Source: CAVRXQ01 sp963725215 (lineage in GTDB: Bacteria > Actinomycetota > Acidimicrobiia > Acidimicrobiales > Bog-793). Taken from it: a stretch of 64,000 bases of DNA. The notes under the pieces were generated by a model. It did no database searches. It was given only the letters and a program-made list of their open reading frames with translations, and had not been told where the DNA came from. Positions 25,829 through 34,336 of the stretch are shown piece by piece. The stretch spans positions 62,001-126,000 of the forward strand of contig CAVRXQ010000007.1 of assembly GCA_963725215.1 (NCBI GenBank). Reading direction: 5' to 3'. Within the stretch, counting starts at the first letter, position 1. Each line of letters opens with the position of its first letter. The position numbers were made by a program, and so were the translations under genes.

Positions 25829-26293
25829 ATGGATCACGGACTCCTCGAGGTTCTTCGCTACTTCCTGCTCGTCTTGTTGTGGTTGTTCCTGCTGTACGCG
25901 GCGCGCATGGTGTACGTCGAGGTGCGCCGAGGTCAGCTCGAACGTGCCGCCGTGACGGGCAAGGAGGAGGTCACAAGCCTCGACCACCCTCCCCCTCGTC
26001 GGCCGATCCACCTCCGCATCGTCGAATCTCCGGATCATGAGGGCGAACGTTTCAGCGTCGACGGTGAGGCGACGATCGGGCGGTCTCCCGAGTGCACCAT
26101 CAGCCTTCCGCACGATGAGTTCGCTTCAGCGGTGCACGCTCGGATCTTGCGTCTAGAAGACGGCGTCTACCTGGAGGATCTCGGCTCGAGGAACGGCATC
26201 TTGTTGAACTCGAGGCCGATTTTCGAGCCGACGAGGATCCGACGCGGCGACCGATTCACCATCGGTCATTCCATCTTCGAGGTCCGACGGTGA
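25829..26293 (+). CDS. fhaB: FhaB: membrane-anchored FHA domain protein
   Basis: The 154-residue protein has one N-terminal membrane helix (YFLLVLLWLFLLYAARMVYVEV, about 11-32) and a cytosolic FHA domain (about 65-154) with IGRSPECTISLPHDEFASAVHARI and LEDLGSRNGILLN. FhaB/FipA binds phosphorylated division and wall proteins and is a PknB substrate in mycobacteria. Its stop overlaps the GTG of pstP (GTGA), giving translational coupling. Confidence 0.92.
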   Translation: MDHGLLEVLRYFLLVLLWLFLLYAARMVYVEVRRGQLERAAVTGKEEVTSLDHPPPRRPIHLRIVESPDHEGERFSVDGEATIGRSPECTISLPHDEFASAVHARILRLEDGVYLEDLGSRNGILLNSRPIFEPTRIRRGDRFTIGHSIFEVRR

Positions 26294-27456
26294 CCGAACT
26301 CAAATCGGCGATGGCCACCGACGCTGGGCGCGTTCGAACGGTCAACGAGGACCGCGCGATCGTCGCGGACGGTTTCGTCGCGGTCGCGGACGGGATGGGG
26401 GGTCACGTCGGGGGTGAAGTCGCCGCCGAACTCGCCGTCGAGAGCGTCGAGCACGCCTTCGGGAGAGATCGCTCTCCGGAGGGCCTCATACAGGCTGCGA
26501 AGCGCGCGAACTCCGACGTCTACCGCCGGGGCCTGAAAGAGCGGTCGCTGCGCGGAATGGGCACCACCCTCACGGCGGCGGCGCTCGTCGATGCGTCGAG
26601 CGCGCCAAAGGTCGCTCTCGTCAACGTCGGCGATTCGCGTGCCTACCTGTACAGCACGGGAAAATTGACCCGTCTGACCGAGGACCACAGCCTCGTCGAG
26701 GAGATGGTGCGTCGGGGCGAGCTCTCCGAGGACGATGCGTTGACTCATCCGCACCGTCACATCCTGACAAGGGTGATCGGAGTCGAATCTGACATCGACA
26801 TCGACGCATGGACAATCGACGTGCGAGACGGCGACCGACTGCTGTTGTGCAGCGACGGTCTCACGAACGAATGCAAGGACAACGAAATCGCTCAACTGCT
26901 GCGCGACCATGCCGATCCCGAACAGGCAGTACACGCACTCGTCGACCGCGCGCTGCGCAACGGCGGGAGCGACAACGTCACCGTCGTCGTCTCGAACGTC
27001 ATCGTCACGAACGGCGCCCTCTCGGCACCACAGCGCGACGCTCGCGAGAGTTCGGCATCACCCGCCTCTCCGATTGCGCGCGCGCGGCGCGAACATCTCG
27101 TGACACCGTTCTCGGTGCTGTTCGTGATGGCGATGCTCGCGACCCTCGTGATCGCGGCCGGCTTCGTCGATTGGTACGTGAAGGCTTCCTACTACGTCGG
27201 CTTCCACAACGGCAGCGTCGCGATTTTCGAGGGCCGTCCGGGAGGTTTCCTGTGGTTCAAACCGACCGTGGTCAAGCAGACGTCGTTCTCCGAGAACTCG
27301 GTGTACCCGCCAGCTCGACCCGAGCTTCGCCAGGGATATTTGGAATCTTCGCTCAAGTCCGCCGAAAAGGCGGTCTACGAGATCGAACACGTGAAGGCTT
27401 CGTTTCCCGTCATTCCGTTGGGTACTTCGACCACGACAACCACGAAGAGCGGCTGA
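26290..27456 (+). CDS. pstP: PP2C-type protein phosphatase PstP
   Basis: Metal-dependent Ser/Thr phosphatase of 388 residues that reverses PknB phosphorylation. The catalytic PP2C domain (about 1-240) has the metal-binding motifs VNEDRA, VADGMGGH, LVNVGDSRAYLY, LTRVIG and CSDGL, with NGGSDNVTVVV at its end. A membrane helix follows near 275-300, then an external tail of about 90 residues ending in Thr/Ser. It is shorter than M. tuberculosis PstP (about 514 residues). In most actinobacteria rodA/ftsW comes next; here pbpA follows after one base. Confidence 0.93.
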   Translation: MTELKSAMATDAGRVRTVNEDRAIVADGFVAVADGMGGHVGGEVAAELAVESVEHAFGRDRSPEGLIQAAKRANSDVYRRGLKERSLRGMGTTLTAAALVDASSAPKVALVNVGDSRAYLYSTGKLTRLTEDHSLVEEMVRRGELSEDDALTHPHRHILTRVIGVESDIDIDAWTIDVRDGDRLLLCSDGLTNECKDNEIAQLLRDHADPEQAVHALVDRALRNGGSDNVTVVVSNVIVTNGALSAPQRDARESSASPASPIARARREHLVTPFSVLFVMAMLATLVIAAGFVDWYVKASYYVGFHNGSVAIFEGRPGGFLWFKPTVVKQTSFSENSVYPPARPELRQGYLESSLKSAEKAVYEIEHVKASFPVIPLGTSTTTTTKSG

Positions 27457-27457
27457 G

Positions 27458-28945
27458 ATGAACCGACGCATCCGCACTGTCGCGTTGGTCGCGCTGGTCT
27501 GCTTCGCGATCCTCGGGCTGCAGCTCGCGAACCTCCAGGTCCGTCAGGCGAACGCGCTCCGCAAGTCGGCCGACAATCCCTCGCCTGGCACCGTCGACCC
27601 GTTCGAGCAGAACCGAGGCGACATCTTGAGCTCTGACGGCATCGTGCTCGCCTACTCAACGAAGACGAACGACGGCTACCGCTACCTCCGCCACTACCCC
27701 GAGGGCTCGCTATTCGCCGGCATCACGGGCTACTGGGACATCACCGCGTCCGCGGCTCCCTACGGGCTCGACGCGGAGACGGGTCAGTACAACCAATTTC
27801 TCGAACCGCACACGCCGTCGATCACAAATCTGCAGAGCATCCTCACCCAGCGCAGCGGAAGCGATTCGCTCGTGACAACGGTCTCGGTACATCTGCAGAA
27901 GGTCGCGCAGCAGGCTCTCGGCTCCTACACCGGATCTGTCGTCGCGATCGATCCGCGCACCGGCGCAGTGCTGGCGATGTACTCGAGTCCGACGTACAAC
28001 CCGAACGGGTTGTCGCAACCGAATGCAAAGGCCGCCTCCGCGTACTACAGCTCGCTCAATCCCAACAGCGGGACGTCTCCGCTCGTCAACGGCGCGGTGG
28101 GCGCGCGTTATCCGCCTGGCTCGACGTTCAAGGTTGTCACGACGGCGACGATCTTCGATCATGAGCCTTCGCTCGAGTCGATCAAAGTCCCTTACGCGTC
28201 GTCGATCACGCTTCCCGAGACCAACCTGCGATTCCACAACTTCGCGGACGAGTCCTGCGGTGGGAATCTGGCAAGAGACCTGGCGCTTTCTTGTGACACC
28301 GCGTACGCGGAGATCGGTCTCAGACTCGGCGCAACCAAGCTGTACCAGGAGGCATCCGCGTTCGGATTCAACAAGGTGCCGCCGATCGACCTCCCGCCCG
28401 GTACTGCCGTCGCGTCGGTTTTTCCTCCACCGTCGACGTTTGTGCAGAACAAACCGGGAGTCGCCTATTCGGCAATCGGTCAGGAAGACGTCGCGGAGAC
28501 CACGCTGCAAGACGCGTTGATCGCGGCTGGGATCGCGGACGGCGGCACGGTCATGACTCCGCACCTTTTGTCTCGCGTCTTGGACACCCAAGGAAGCGTT
28601 GTCGCGACGTACAAGCCGCATCCCTGGGTGCAGGCGACGTCGAAGGCGACGGCGGACTCGGTGCGCAGTCTGATGCTCGGCGTCACGCAATATGGAACGG
28701 CAGCCGGCGTCGGCTGGCCGGCCGGTATCCAGGTCGCCGCGAAGACTGGTACGGCTGAAGTCGGAGGCAACCCGTGCACCGACGACTGGCTGATCGCCAC
28801 CGCGCCGGCGGGCGCTGGTCAGACCCCGAAAGTCGCCGTCGCGGCCGTCGTGGTCCAACCCCCGGGACAATGCGATGGCACGGGCGCCGCCGTCGCCGGT
28901 CCGGTCGTGCGCCAAGTGCTCGACGCGGCTCTTGGTTACCCGTGA
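27458..28945 (+). CDS. pbpA: Penicillin-binding protein PbpA (class B transpeptidase)
   Basis: Septal or elongation peptidoglycan transpeptidase of 495 residues with one N-terminal membrane helix (about 7-25). An NTF2-like/dimerisation region precedes the transpeptidase domain. The active site has S222-T-F-K225 (PPGSTFKVV) and K429-T-G-T. The second motif reads S278-C-D280 (ALSCDTAYAE) where S-x-N is usual. It follows pstP by one base and precedes pknB by 55 bp. No RodA/FtsW partner glycosyltransferase is encoded beside it. Confidence 0.93.
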   Translation: MNRRIRTVALVALVCFAILGLQLANLQVRQANALRKSADNPSPGTVDPFEQNRGDILSSDGIVLAYSTKTNDGYRYLRHYPEGSLFAGITGYWDITASAAPYGLDAETGQYNQFLEPHTPSITNLQSILTQRSGSDSLVTTVSVHLQKVAQQALGSYTGSVVAIDPRTGAVLAMYSSPTYNPNGLSQPNAKAASAYYSSLNPNSGTSPLVNGAVGARYPPGSTFKVVTTATIFDHEPSLESIKVPYASSITLPETNLRFHNFADESCGGNLARDLALSCDTAYAEIGLRLGATKLYQEASAFGFNKVPPIDLPPGTAVASVFPPPSTFVQNKPGVAYSAIGQEDVAETTLQDALIAAGIADGGTVMTPHLLSRVLDTQGSVVATYKPHPWVQATSKATADSVRSLMLGVTQYGTAAGVGWPAGIQVAAKTGTAEVGGNPCTDDWLIATAPAGAGQTPKVAVAAVVVQPPGQCDGTGAAVAGPVVRQVLDAALGYP

Positions 28946-29000
28946 TGCGCGACAACCTGCACGCTGCGGGTCGCGTCCTGCTGCATAGGCTCACGGGTCA

Positions 29001-30935
29001 ATGACCGCGAGCCCGCACCAGGTCTTCGGCGGTCGCTACGAACTCGGTGAACAGATCGCGCGTGGCGGCACCGCGCAGGTCTTCGTCGCACGCGACCTGC
29101 TCCTCGGTCGTCCCGTCGCACTGAAGGTGCTCATCTCCGAGCTCTCGAGCGACTCGGCGTTCGTCGCGCGCTTTCGCCGGGAGGCGCAGGCGGCCGCGAA
29201 CCTTTCGCATCCGAACATCGTCCCGATCTTCGACTGGGGCGAGGCGGAGTCGACCTATTTCATCGTGATGGAGTACGTCGACGGCGAGGCCCTTTCGTCG
29301 ATCATCCGCACCCAATCCCCGATCCCCGGTGCACAGGCCGCGTCGATCGCTTCGGACATCGCGAAGGCGCTTGCTTACGCACACCGCCACGGCGTCGTGC
29401 ACCGCGACGTGAAGCCGGGCAACGTCCTCATCACCGCCGACGGACAGGTGAAGGTGACCGACTTCGGCATCGCGAGGGCGATGGGAGCGGACGAACAAGT
29501 CACCCAGACCGGCCTCGTGATGGGGACCGCGACCTACTTCTCCCCGGAGCAAGCGCAAGGTTTTGCCGTCGACGGCCGCAGCGACATCTACTCGCTCGGC
29601 GTCGTGCTGTACGAGATGGTGACGGGCAAGCCCCCGTTCACGGGCGAGTCTCCCGTCTCGATCGCTTACCAGCACGTGCGCGAACGCCCACAGCCGCCGA
29701 GCCTCGCCAACCCTGAAGTGCCAGCGCCGTTGGAGGCCGTGATCCTGCAGGCGATGTCGAAGTCGCCGGCCGACCGTTACCAGACCGCAGACGCGATGCG
29801 CGCCGACCTCGACCGTTTCGTGCACGGACAGCCGGTGCTCGCGCCGCCTGCGCCAGCGGATCCGGCGACGGTCGCCGTCCCCGCCGCGACCGACTCGGCG
29901 CTCGCCGGCGAAGAGGTCTTCGCGCAGGACGGAGAGGGGAATCTCAAGCGGACGACGCCGTACTGGATCGCGAGTGGCGGTGTGTTCGCCGTGGCGATCG
30001 GTCTGATCATCTTTTTCGGCGGGAGATCGCTCGGGTACTTCGGCGGCGCTCCGTATATCCAAATTCCGCACGTCGTCGGGATGCAGGAGAAGGCCGCGGA
30101 TGCCGCGCTGACGGCGAAAGGACTCGTGCCCTCGCGGCACCAAGTGAAGGGGACGTCCGCGAACGCGGGAAAGGTGCTGAGTGAACACCCCTCGTCGGGG
30201 ACTATCCAGCGCGGTAGCACGATCACGCTCGATGTCGCAGGTCCCGCTCCGACAAAAGGCGTCCCTTCGGTCTCAGGACTGACCGAGAAAGTTGCGAAGT
30301 CCGACCTGCGGGCCAAGGGCTTCAAGTTCAAGGTCGACTTCGTCCCGGTGACGTCTGGCGGCGAGACGCAAGGAACGGTGATCAACCAGATACCGAGTGG
30401 TGGATTCCAGGCGAAGACCGGATCGACAGTCACGATTGACATCGCGCACGGTTTCGGCAAGGTGACGGTGCCGATCAGCATCGTCGGTGAGCCTTTGAGC
30501 CAGGCAGAATCCTCCCTGCAGGCCGCGGGCTTGACCGTCGGCACGATCAGGACGACGTACACCGAGGGCGGACAAAAAGGAAATGTGCTCTCCACCTCAC
30601 CTGCGCCCGGTGTCTCCCTCACCGCCGAGACCCCGGTCAACCTGGTCGTCTCGGGCGGCCCGCTCGTCGTCATCACGAACGTCGTCGGCGAGCCGATCAA
30701 CATCGCCGAGGCGAACATCACCGCCGAGGGTCTCGTTCCAGTCGTAAATCCAGTGCCCGTCACCAACCCGAATCAGGTCATCGGAACCGTCATCAGCCAG
30801 TCGCCCGAGGGCGACAAGGCGGTGCGCCCCGGGCGTGAGGTGACCCTGAACGAGGGTGTGTCGGGAACGACCGGAACTACGGGCTCAACGAGCACGACCA
30901 CGACGTCCGGCAACACTGGAACCACGTCGACCTGA
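29001..30935 (+). CDS. pknB: PASTA-domain Ser/Thr protein kinase PknB
   Basis: Membrane kinase of 644 residues that senses peptidoglycan fragments. The kinase domain (about 1-275) has the glycine-rich loop IARGGTAQVFVA, catalytic lysine K42 (VALKVL), H134-R-D136 with K138 (HRDVKPGN), DFG in VTDFGIARA and GTATYFSPEQ. After a juxtamembrane linker, one helix (about 324-345) leads to four PASTA repeats, beginning near IQIPHVVGMQEKAADAAL, VPSVSGLTEKVAKSDL, VPISIVGEPLSQAESSL and ITNVVGEPINIAEANI. The tail is Thr/Ser-rich. Only one kinase is present; there is no pknA. Confidence 0.96.
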   Translation: MTASPHQVFGGRYELGEQIARGGTAQVFVARDLLLGRPVALKVLISELSSDSAFVARFRREAQAAANLSHPNIVPIFDWGEAESTYFIVMEYVDGEALSSIIRTQSPIPGAQAASIASDIAKALAYAHRHGVVHRDVKPGNVLITADGQVKVTDFGIARAMGADEQVTQTGLVMGTATYFSPEQAQGFAVDGRSDIYSLGVVLYEMVTGKPPFTGESPVSIAYQHVRERPQPPSLANPEVPAPLEAVILQAMSKSPADRYQTADAMRADLDRFVHGQPVLAPPAPADPATVAVPAATDSALAGEEVFAQDGEGNLKRTTPYWIASGGVFAVAIGLIIFFGGRSLGYFGGAPYIQIPHVVGMQEKAADAALTAKGLVPSRHQVKGTSANAGKVLSEHPSSGTIQRGSTITLDVAGPAPTKGVPSVSGLTEKVAKSDLRAKGFKFKVDFVPVTSGGETQGTVINQIPSGGFQAKTGSTVTIDIAHGFGKVTVPISIVGEPLSQAESSLQAAGLTVGTIRTTYTEGGQKGNVLSTSPAPGVSLTAETPVNLVVSGGPLVVITNVVGEPINIAEANITAEGLVPVVNPVPVTNPNQVIGTVISQSPEGDKAVRPGREVTLNEGVSGTTGTTGSTSTTTTSGNTGTTST

Positions 30936-30965
30936 TTCCAGCCAAGCAGGCCGTCGCCACCTCAC

Positions 30966-30971
30966 TATCCT
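30966..30971 (+). promoter_or_regulatory. Predicted -10 of a leaderless crgA promoter
   Basis: TATCCT ends 6 nt before the ATG of crgA; no Shine-Dalgarno is present. Spacing matches the other leaderless candidates in the window. Confidence 0.4.
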
Positions 30972-30977
30972 TCGGCC

Positions 30978-31241
30978 ATGGCTAGGAAAGCCGCGACACG
31001 GGGGCGCGCCACCGAGAAGTCGCGAACGGCCCCCGGTCGCTACACCCCTCCGATTCCGCGGCAGGTGCGGCGAAGCCCGCGGTGGTACCCCTGGATGCTC
31101 CTCACGCTCCTACTCCTGGGGGTGCTGTTCATCGTCCTCAACTACATCGACGCGTTGCCGAAGAGCCCGACGAACTGGTACACGCTCGGCGGACTGATCT
31201 GCATCCTCGCCGCCGCGCTGCTGTCGACCCGGTACCGCTGA
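30978..31241 (+). CDS. crgA: Cell division protein CrgA
   Basis: An 87-residue inner-membrane protein with two helices (PWMLLTLLLLGVLFIVLNYI, about 39-58, and WYTLGGLICILAAALLST, about 67-84). A basic cytosolic N-terminus contains RYTPPIPRQVRRSPRWYPWML. The order 'RYTPP - SPRWY - two TM - R' is the CrgA signature. CrgA is an actinobacterial divisome protein that interacts with FtsZ, FtsI and PbpA. Its place beside the pbpA-pknB cluster is typical. Confidence 0.92.
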   Translation: MARKAATRGRATEKSRTAPGRYTPPIPRQVRRSPRWYPWMLLTLLLLGVLFIVLNYIDALPKSPTNWYTLGGLICILAAALLSTRYR

Positions 31242-31542
31242 ATAGCATCACATCATTGTAATTCTCCCCAACGTTATCCCCACCTGTGGATAAGTAGGAA
31301 CCTTCTGCTTGACACACGATGTTGCTTAGGGATCACGATGTGAACCACGTCACCTTCCGGGAAGCGGTCGGACATTCCAGCATCGCCACGCCCGTCTGCC
31401 ACCGACAGTGCCCTTGCCCCCCGCTGCGCGGTCGTCGCACGACGCGGATCGGCCGGCAGCAGCCCCAGCACCGCTTCGTGTGAAAACGGCTTCAGATCTC
31501 AGCTTTGAGGTGCAACGCGCTGTGCCAGCTCGAGAGCAGCCT
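31242..31542. other. Non-coding interval between crgA and purL
   Basis: About 300 bp with no convincing gene. It contains a paired DnaA-box motif at 31274-31293 and a TTGACA hexamer at 31309-31314 without a clear -10. The short open frames here have no recognisable family pattern or ribosome binding site. Confidence 0.5.
31274..31293. promoter_or_regulatory. Inverted pair of DnaA boxes
   Basis: TTATCCCCACCTGTGGATAA contains TTATCCCCA (one mismatch to the DnaA box) and, two bases later on the other strand, TTATCCACA (perfect). Only one such pair is seen, so it is not an origin; it could bind or titrate DnaA, or regulate crgA or purL. Confidence 0.55.
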
Positions 31543-33822
31543 TCAGATCGAGGCTTCGAAGGTGAACGCGCGGGCTATGCGGGCCGCGCCGTTCGCCAGT
31601 TCCTCCATCGCGAGATCGATCGCCGTTCCGACGACGAGACGGTTGCCGCCGACCGATCCGATCTCCTTCGCGGGCACGTCGGCGCGGCGGGCAGCGTCGA
31701 GCAAAGCGTCCGGACGCGACGTGGCGACGAGGACACGAGATGGAGCCTCCGAGAACAGCCGCCCGTGATCCCACTCGTCGTCGAGATGCACGCCGATTCC
31801 CGCGGCGAGCGCGCACTCCGCGAGAGCGACAGCGATTCCGCCCTGCGAGACGTCGTGGAGAGCGGAGACGACACCGGCGCGCCGATGGGCTCCGACCTCG
31901 GCCGCCACGAGGTCGCTGACCAATCGGACCACAGCAACGTGCGCCTCCCAGTCGACGGCACGTAATCGTCCGCCTCGGCAACCCCGAATCTCGCGGGCCC
32001 ATCGCGAGCCTGCGAGGGTCTCGGTTGCCTCACCAAGGAGAACAACACGCGCGTCGCCGGTCCAGCGGCACGACGGGGGCTTCCTTTCGAGGTCGTCGAT
32101 CACACCCACGACCGCGACTACGGGCGATGGTTCGATGTCGACTCCAGACGACTCGTTGTAGAGCGAGACGTTTCCCCCGACGACGGGGATCGAAAGGGCA
32201 CGACACGCCTCGGCGATACCGTCGATCGACTCGCTCAGCTGCCACATCACCTCTGGGTGCTCGGGATTGCCGAAGTTCAGACAATCGACGAGCGCGACGG
32301 GACGTGCTCCGCTGCAGGCGACATTGAGCGCCGATTCCGCGACGGTCGCCGATGCACCGATCCTCGGGTCGACGCGACACCAGCCCGGGTTCGCGTCGAC
32401 CGAGAGAGCGAGGCCCTTCCCCCGGTACGGGATGCCGGGCGCGGCGAGCTTCAGCACCGTCGCGTCGGCTTCCCCCGGCCCGAGAACCGTGTTGAGAAAG
32501 AGCCGGTGGTCGTACTGGGTGTAGATCGGAGCTGGGTCGTCTAGGAGCGCGAGAAGGTCGGCGCCAGGATCACGTGGCACATCGAGGACGTCTGGATCGT
32601 TTGCCCGCTGCTCCTCCAAGTACGGAGGTGGGGCGAGCGGTCGTCGGTACTTCGGCGCGCCATCGACGAGCGACGCGGCGGGGATCGACGCGACGACGTT
32701 GCCGGCATCGGAATCGACGACCCGCAACCAACCCGTACCCTCTTCGTCCGGCTCGGTCACGGTACCGATCGCCGTCGCTTCGACCTCCCAACGGTCGCAC
32801 ACCTCGAAGACGCGGTCCAAGAACCCCGGCGCGACGATCGCCAGCATCCGCTCCTGACTCTCGCTCGTCATTACTTCGGCGGCCGTCATCGACGGTTCGC
32901 GCCGAGGAACGACCCTCGCGTCGACGTCGATGCCGACTCCGCCCCTCGCCGCGGTCTCCGAGGTCGCGCAGGACAGTCCGGCCCCACCGAGATCTTGAAT
33001 GCCGACGACGAGGCCCGCTTCGAGCAACTCGAGACACGCTTCGATGAGTCGTTTCTCCTCGAACGGATCGGCGATCTGGACGTTCGGCCGCTTGGAGGTC
33101 GCGGCGGGATCGTCTGGTCCGCCGAAACCCGCCGATGCGAGCACACTCACGCCCCCGATCCCGTCACGTCCGGTACGCGCGCCGAGAAGGACCGCCTTGT
33201 TTCCGGTTCCGGACGCCTTCGCCAGCACGAGGCGGGAGATCGGCAGCAACCCGAGGCAGAAAACATTGACGAGAGGGTTCGCCCGATAGGTCGAATCGAA
33301 CGTCACCTGGCCACCGACAGTTGGCACGCCAACGGCGTTTCCATATCCGGCGATGCCGCGCACAACACCATCCGCGATGTAGCGACTGTGGTCGTCTTCG
33401 AGGGATCCAAAGAAAATCGCATCCATGAGGGCAATGGGACGGGCTCCGACCGTGAAGATGTCACGCAAGATCCCGCCAACTCCCGTCGCCGCACCTTGAT
33501 ATGGCTCGATGAACGATGGGTGGTTGTGGCTCTCAATCCGCAGCGCGATCGCCACCCCGTCGCCGACATCGACGACACCGGCATTCTCGCCGGGACCGAC
33601 GATGACCTGGACACCCTCGCTCGGCAGCCGGCCGAGGTGGACCCGGGACGACTTGTACGAGCAGTGTTCGCTCCACATCACCGCGTATATAGCGAGCTCG
33701 GTCGGATTCGGTGCTCGTCCGAGAATGTCGACTATGCGGTCGTACTCGTCGTCGGTGAGCCCCAAGATCCGGTGGTCTGAGCAGGCGTCAAATTTGACCG
33801 CATTCGGGGTGTCAGCTTTCAC
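31543..33822 (-). CDS. purL: Phosphoribosylformylglycinamidine synthase subunit PurL
   Basis: Synthetase subunit for step four of purine synthesis, converting FGAR to FGAM with ammonia from PurQ. The 759-residue size marks the small PurL that works with PurS and PurQ. Signatures include YAVMWSEHCSYKSSRVHL, the ATP/FGAR loop GPGENAGVVDVGDGVAIALRIESHNHPS, GAATGVGGILRDIFTVGARPIAL and the second-half VDCLNFGNPEHPEVMWQLSESI. GTG start at 33822. It is separated from purS/purQ by an unrelated plus-strand gene, so it needs its own promoter between 33823 and 33916. Confidence 0.97.
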   Translation of the reverse strand: MKADTPNAVKFDACSDHRILGLTDDEYDRIVDILGRAPNPTELAIYAVMWSEHCSYKSSRVHLGRLPSEGVQVIVGPGENAGVVDVGDGVAIALRIESHNHPSFIEPYQGAATGVGGILRDIFTVGARPIALMDAIFFGSLEDDHSRYIADGVVRGIAGYGNAVGVPTVGGQVTFDSTYRANPLVNVFCLGLLPISRLVLAKASGTGNKAVLLGARTGRDGIGGVSVLASAGFGGPDDPAATSKRPNVQIADPFEEKRLIEACLELLEAGLVVGIQDLGGAGLSCATSETAARGGVGIDVDARVVPRREPSMTAAEVMTSESQERMLAIVAPGFLDRVFEVCDRWEVEATAIGTVTEPDEEGTGWLRVVDSDAGNVVASIPAASLVDGAPKYRRPLAPPPYLEEQRANDPDVLDVPRDPGADLLALLDDPAPIYTQYDHRLFLNTVLGPGEADATVLKLAAPGIPYRGKGLALSVDANPGWCRVDPRIGASATVAESALNVACSGARPVALVDCLNFGNPEHPEVMWQLSESIDGIAEACRALSIPVVGGNVSLYNESSGVDIEPSPVVAVVGVIDDLERKPPSCRWTGDARVVLLGEATETLAGSRWAREIRGCRGGRLRAVDWEAHVAVVRLVSDLVAAEVGAHRRAGVVSALHDVSQGGIAVALAECALAAGIGVHLDDEWDHGRLFSEAPSRVLVATSRPDALLDAARRADVPAKEIGSVGGNRLVVGTAIDLAMEELANGAARIARAFTFEASI

Positions 33823-33916
33823 CGACCGTCCACTTCCTGTGGGCTCGAAATAGCGAAAGTCCCTGTGTTCTCATATCGCGATTGCAACAACGCGAGAAGC
33901 GGGCCATAGTGTCGAG

Positions 33917-34336
33917 ATGGCACCTCAACGACAGCGCACCGCGATGACATCTGAACACAAGGCCGCCCTCGCGGCGGGGCGGGCGCAAGGGCTTGCCGTA
34001 CGCCGATACCTCGAAGCGATCGAGCGGAACCGCCCCCGGCGAGGACGCCGACCGAGCGCCGACTCTCTGCGCAAGCAGCTCGCCGACGTGGAGGCCCGCT
34101 TGAAGGACTCCGACGCTCTGCAGCGGCTCCACCTGATCCAAAAGCGCAAGTCGATCGAGGCGCGCCTCAACGCCGATACGAGCGGCGAGGACATCACCGC
34201 GCTCGAATCGGGCTTCATATCGGCGGCGGCGGAATACGGACGACGCAAGGGCATCGACTATGCGACCTGGCGCGAGGCGGGCGTTCCCGCCGAAGTGCTG
34301 CGCCATGCGGGAGTGCACCGGGGCAGCAACAGCTAG
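33917..34336 (+). CDS. Conserved actinobacterial-type protein of unknown function
   Basis: A 139-residue basic protein. The N-terminal region (EHKAALAAGRAQGLAVRRYLEAIERNRPRRGRRPS) is followed by a predicted coiled helix (ADSLRKQLADVEARLKDSDALQRLHLIQKRKSIEARL) and a C-terminal motif EYGRRKGIDYATWREAGVPAEVLRHAGV. I recall similar proteins in other actinobacteria but know no function. The arginine-rich patch and the C-terminal part would suit a nucleic-acid-binding protein; this is inference. It splits purL from purQ and is the only plus-strand gene in the purine region. Its stop shares the bases CTAG with the purQ stop. TAGTGT ends 4 nt before the ATG. Confidence 0.78.
   Translation: MAPQRQRTAMTSEHKAALAAGRAQGLAVRRYLEAIERNRPRRGRRPSADSLRKQLADVEARLKDSDALQRLHLIQKRKSIEARLNADTSGEDITALESGFISAAAEYGRRKGIDYATWREAGVPAEVLRHAGVHRGSNS

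Noticed and set aside
31274..31293. Replication origin at the DnaA-box pair
   Set aside because: Only one pair of boxes, no AT-rich unwinding region, and no dnaA/dnaN beside it.
31274..31471. 65-codon minus-strand frame between crgA and purL
   Set aside because: No ribosome binding site, no recognisable pattern, and it spans the DnaA-box pair.
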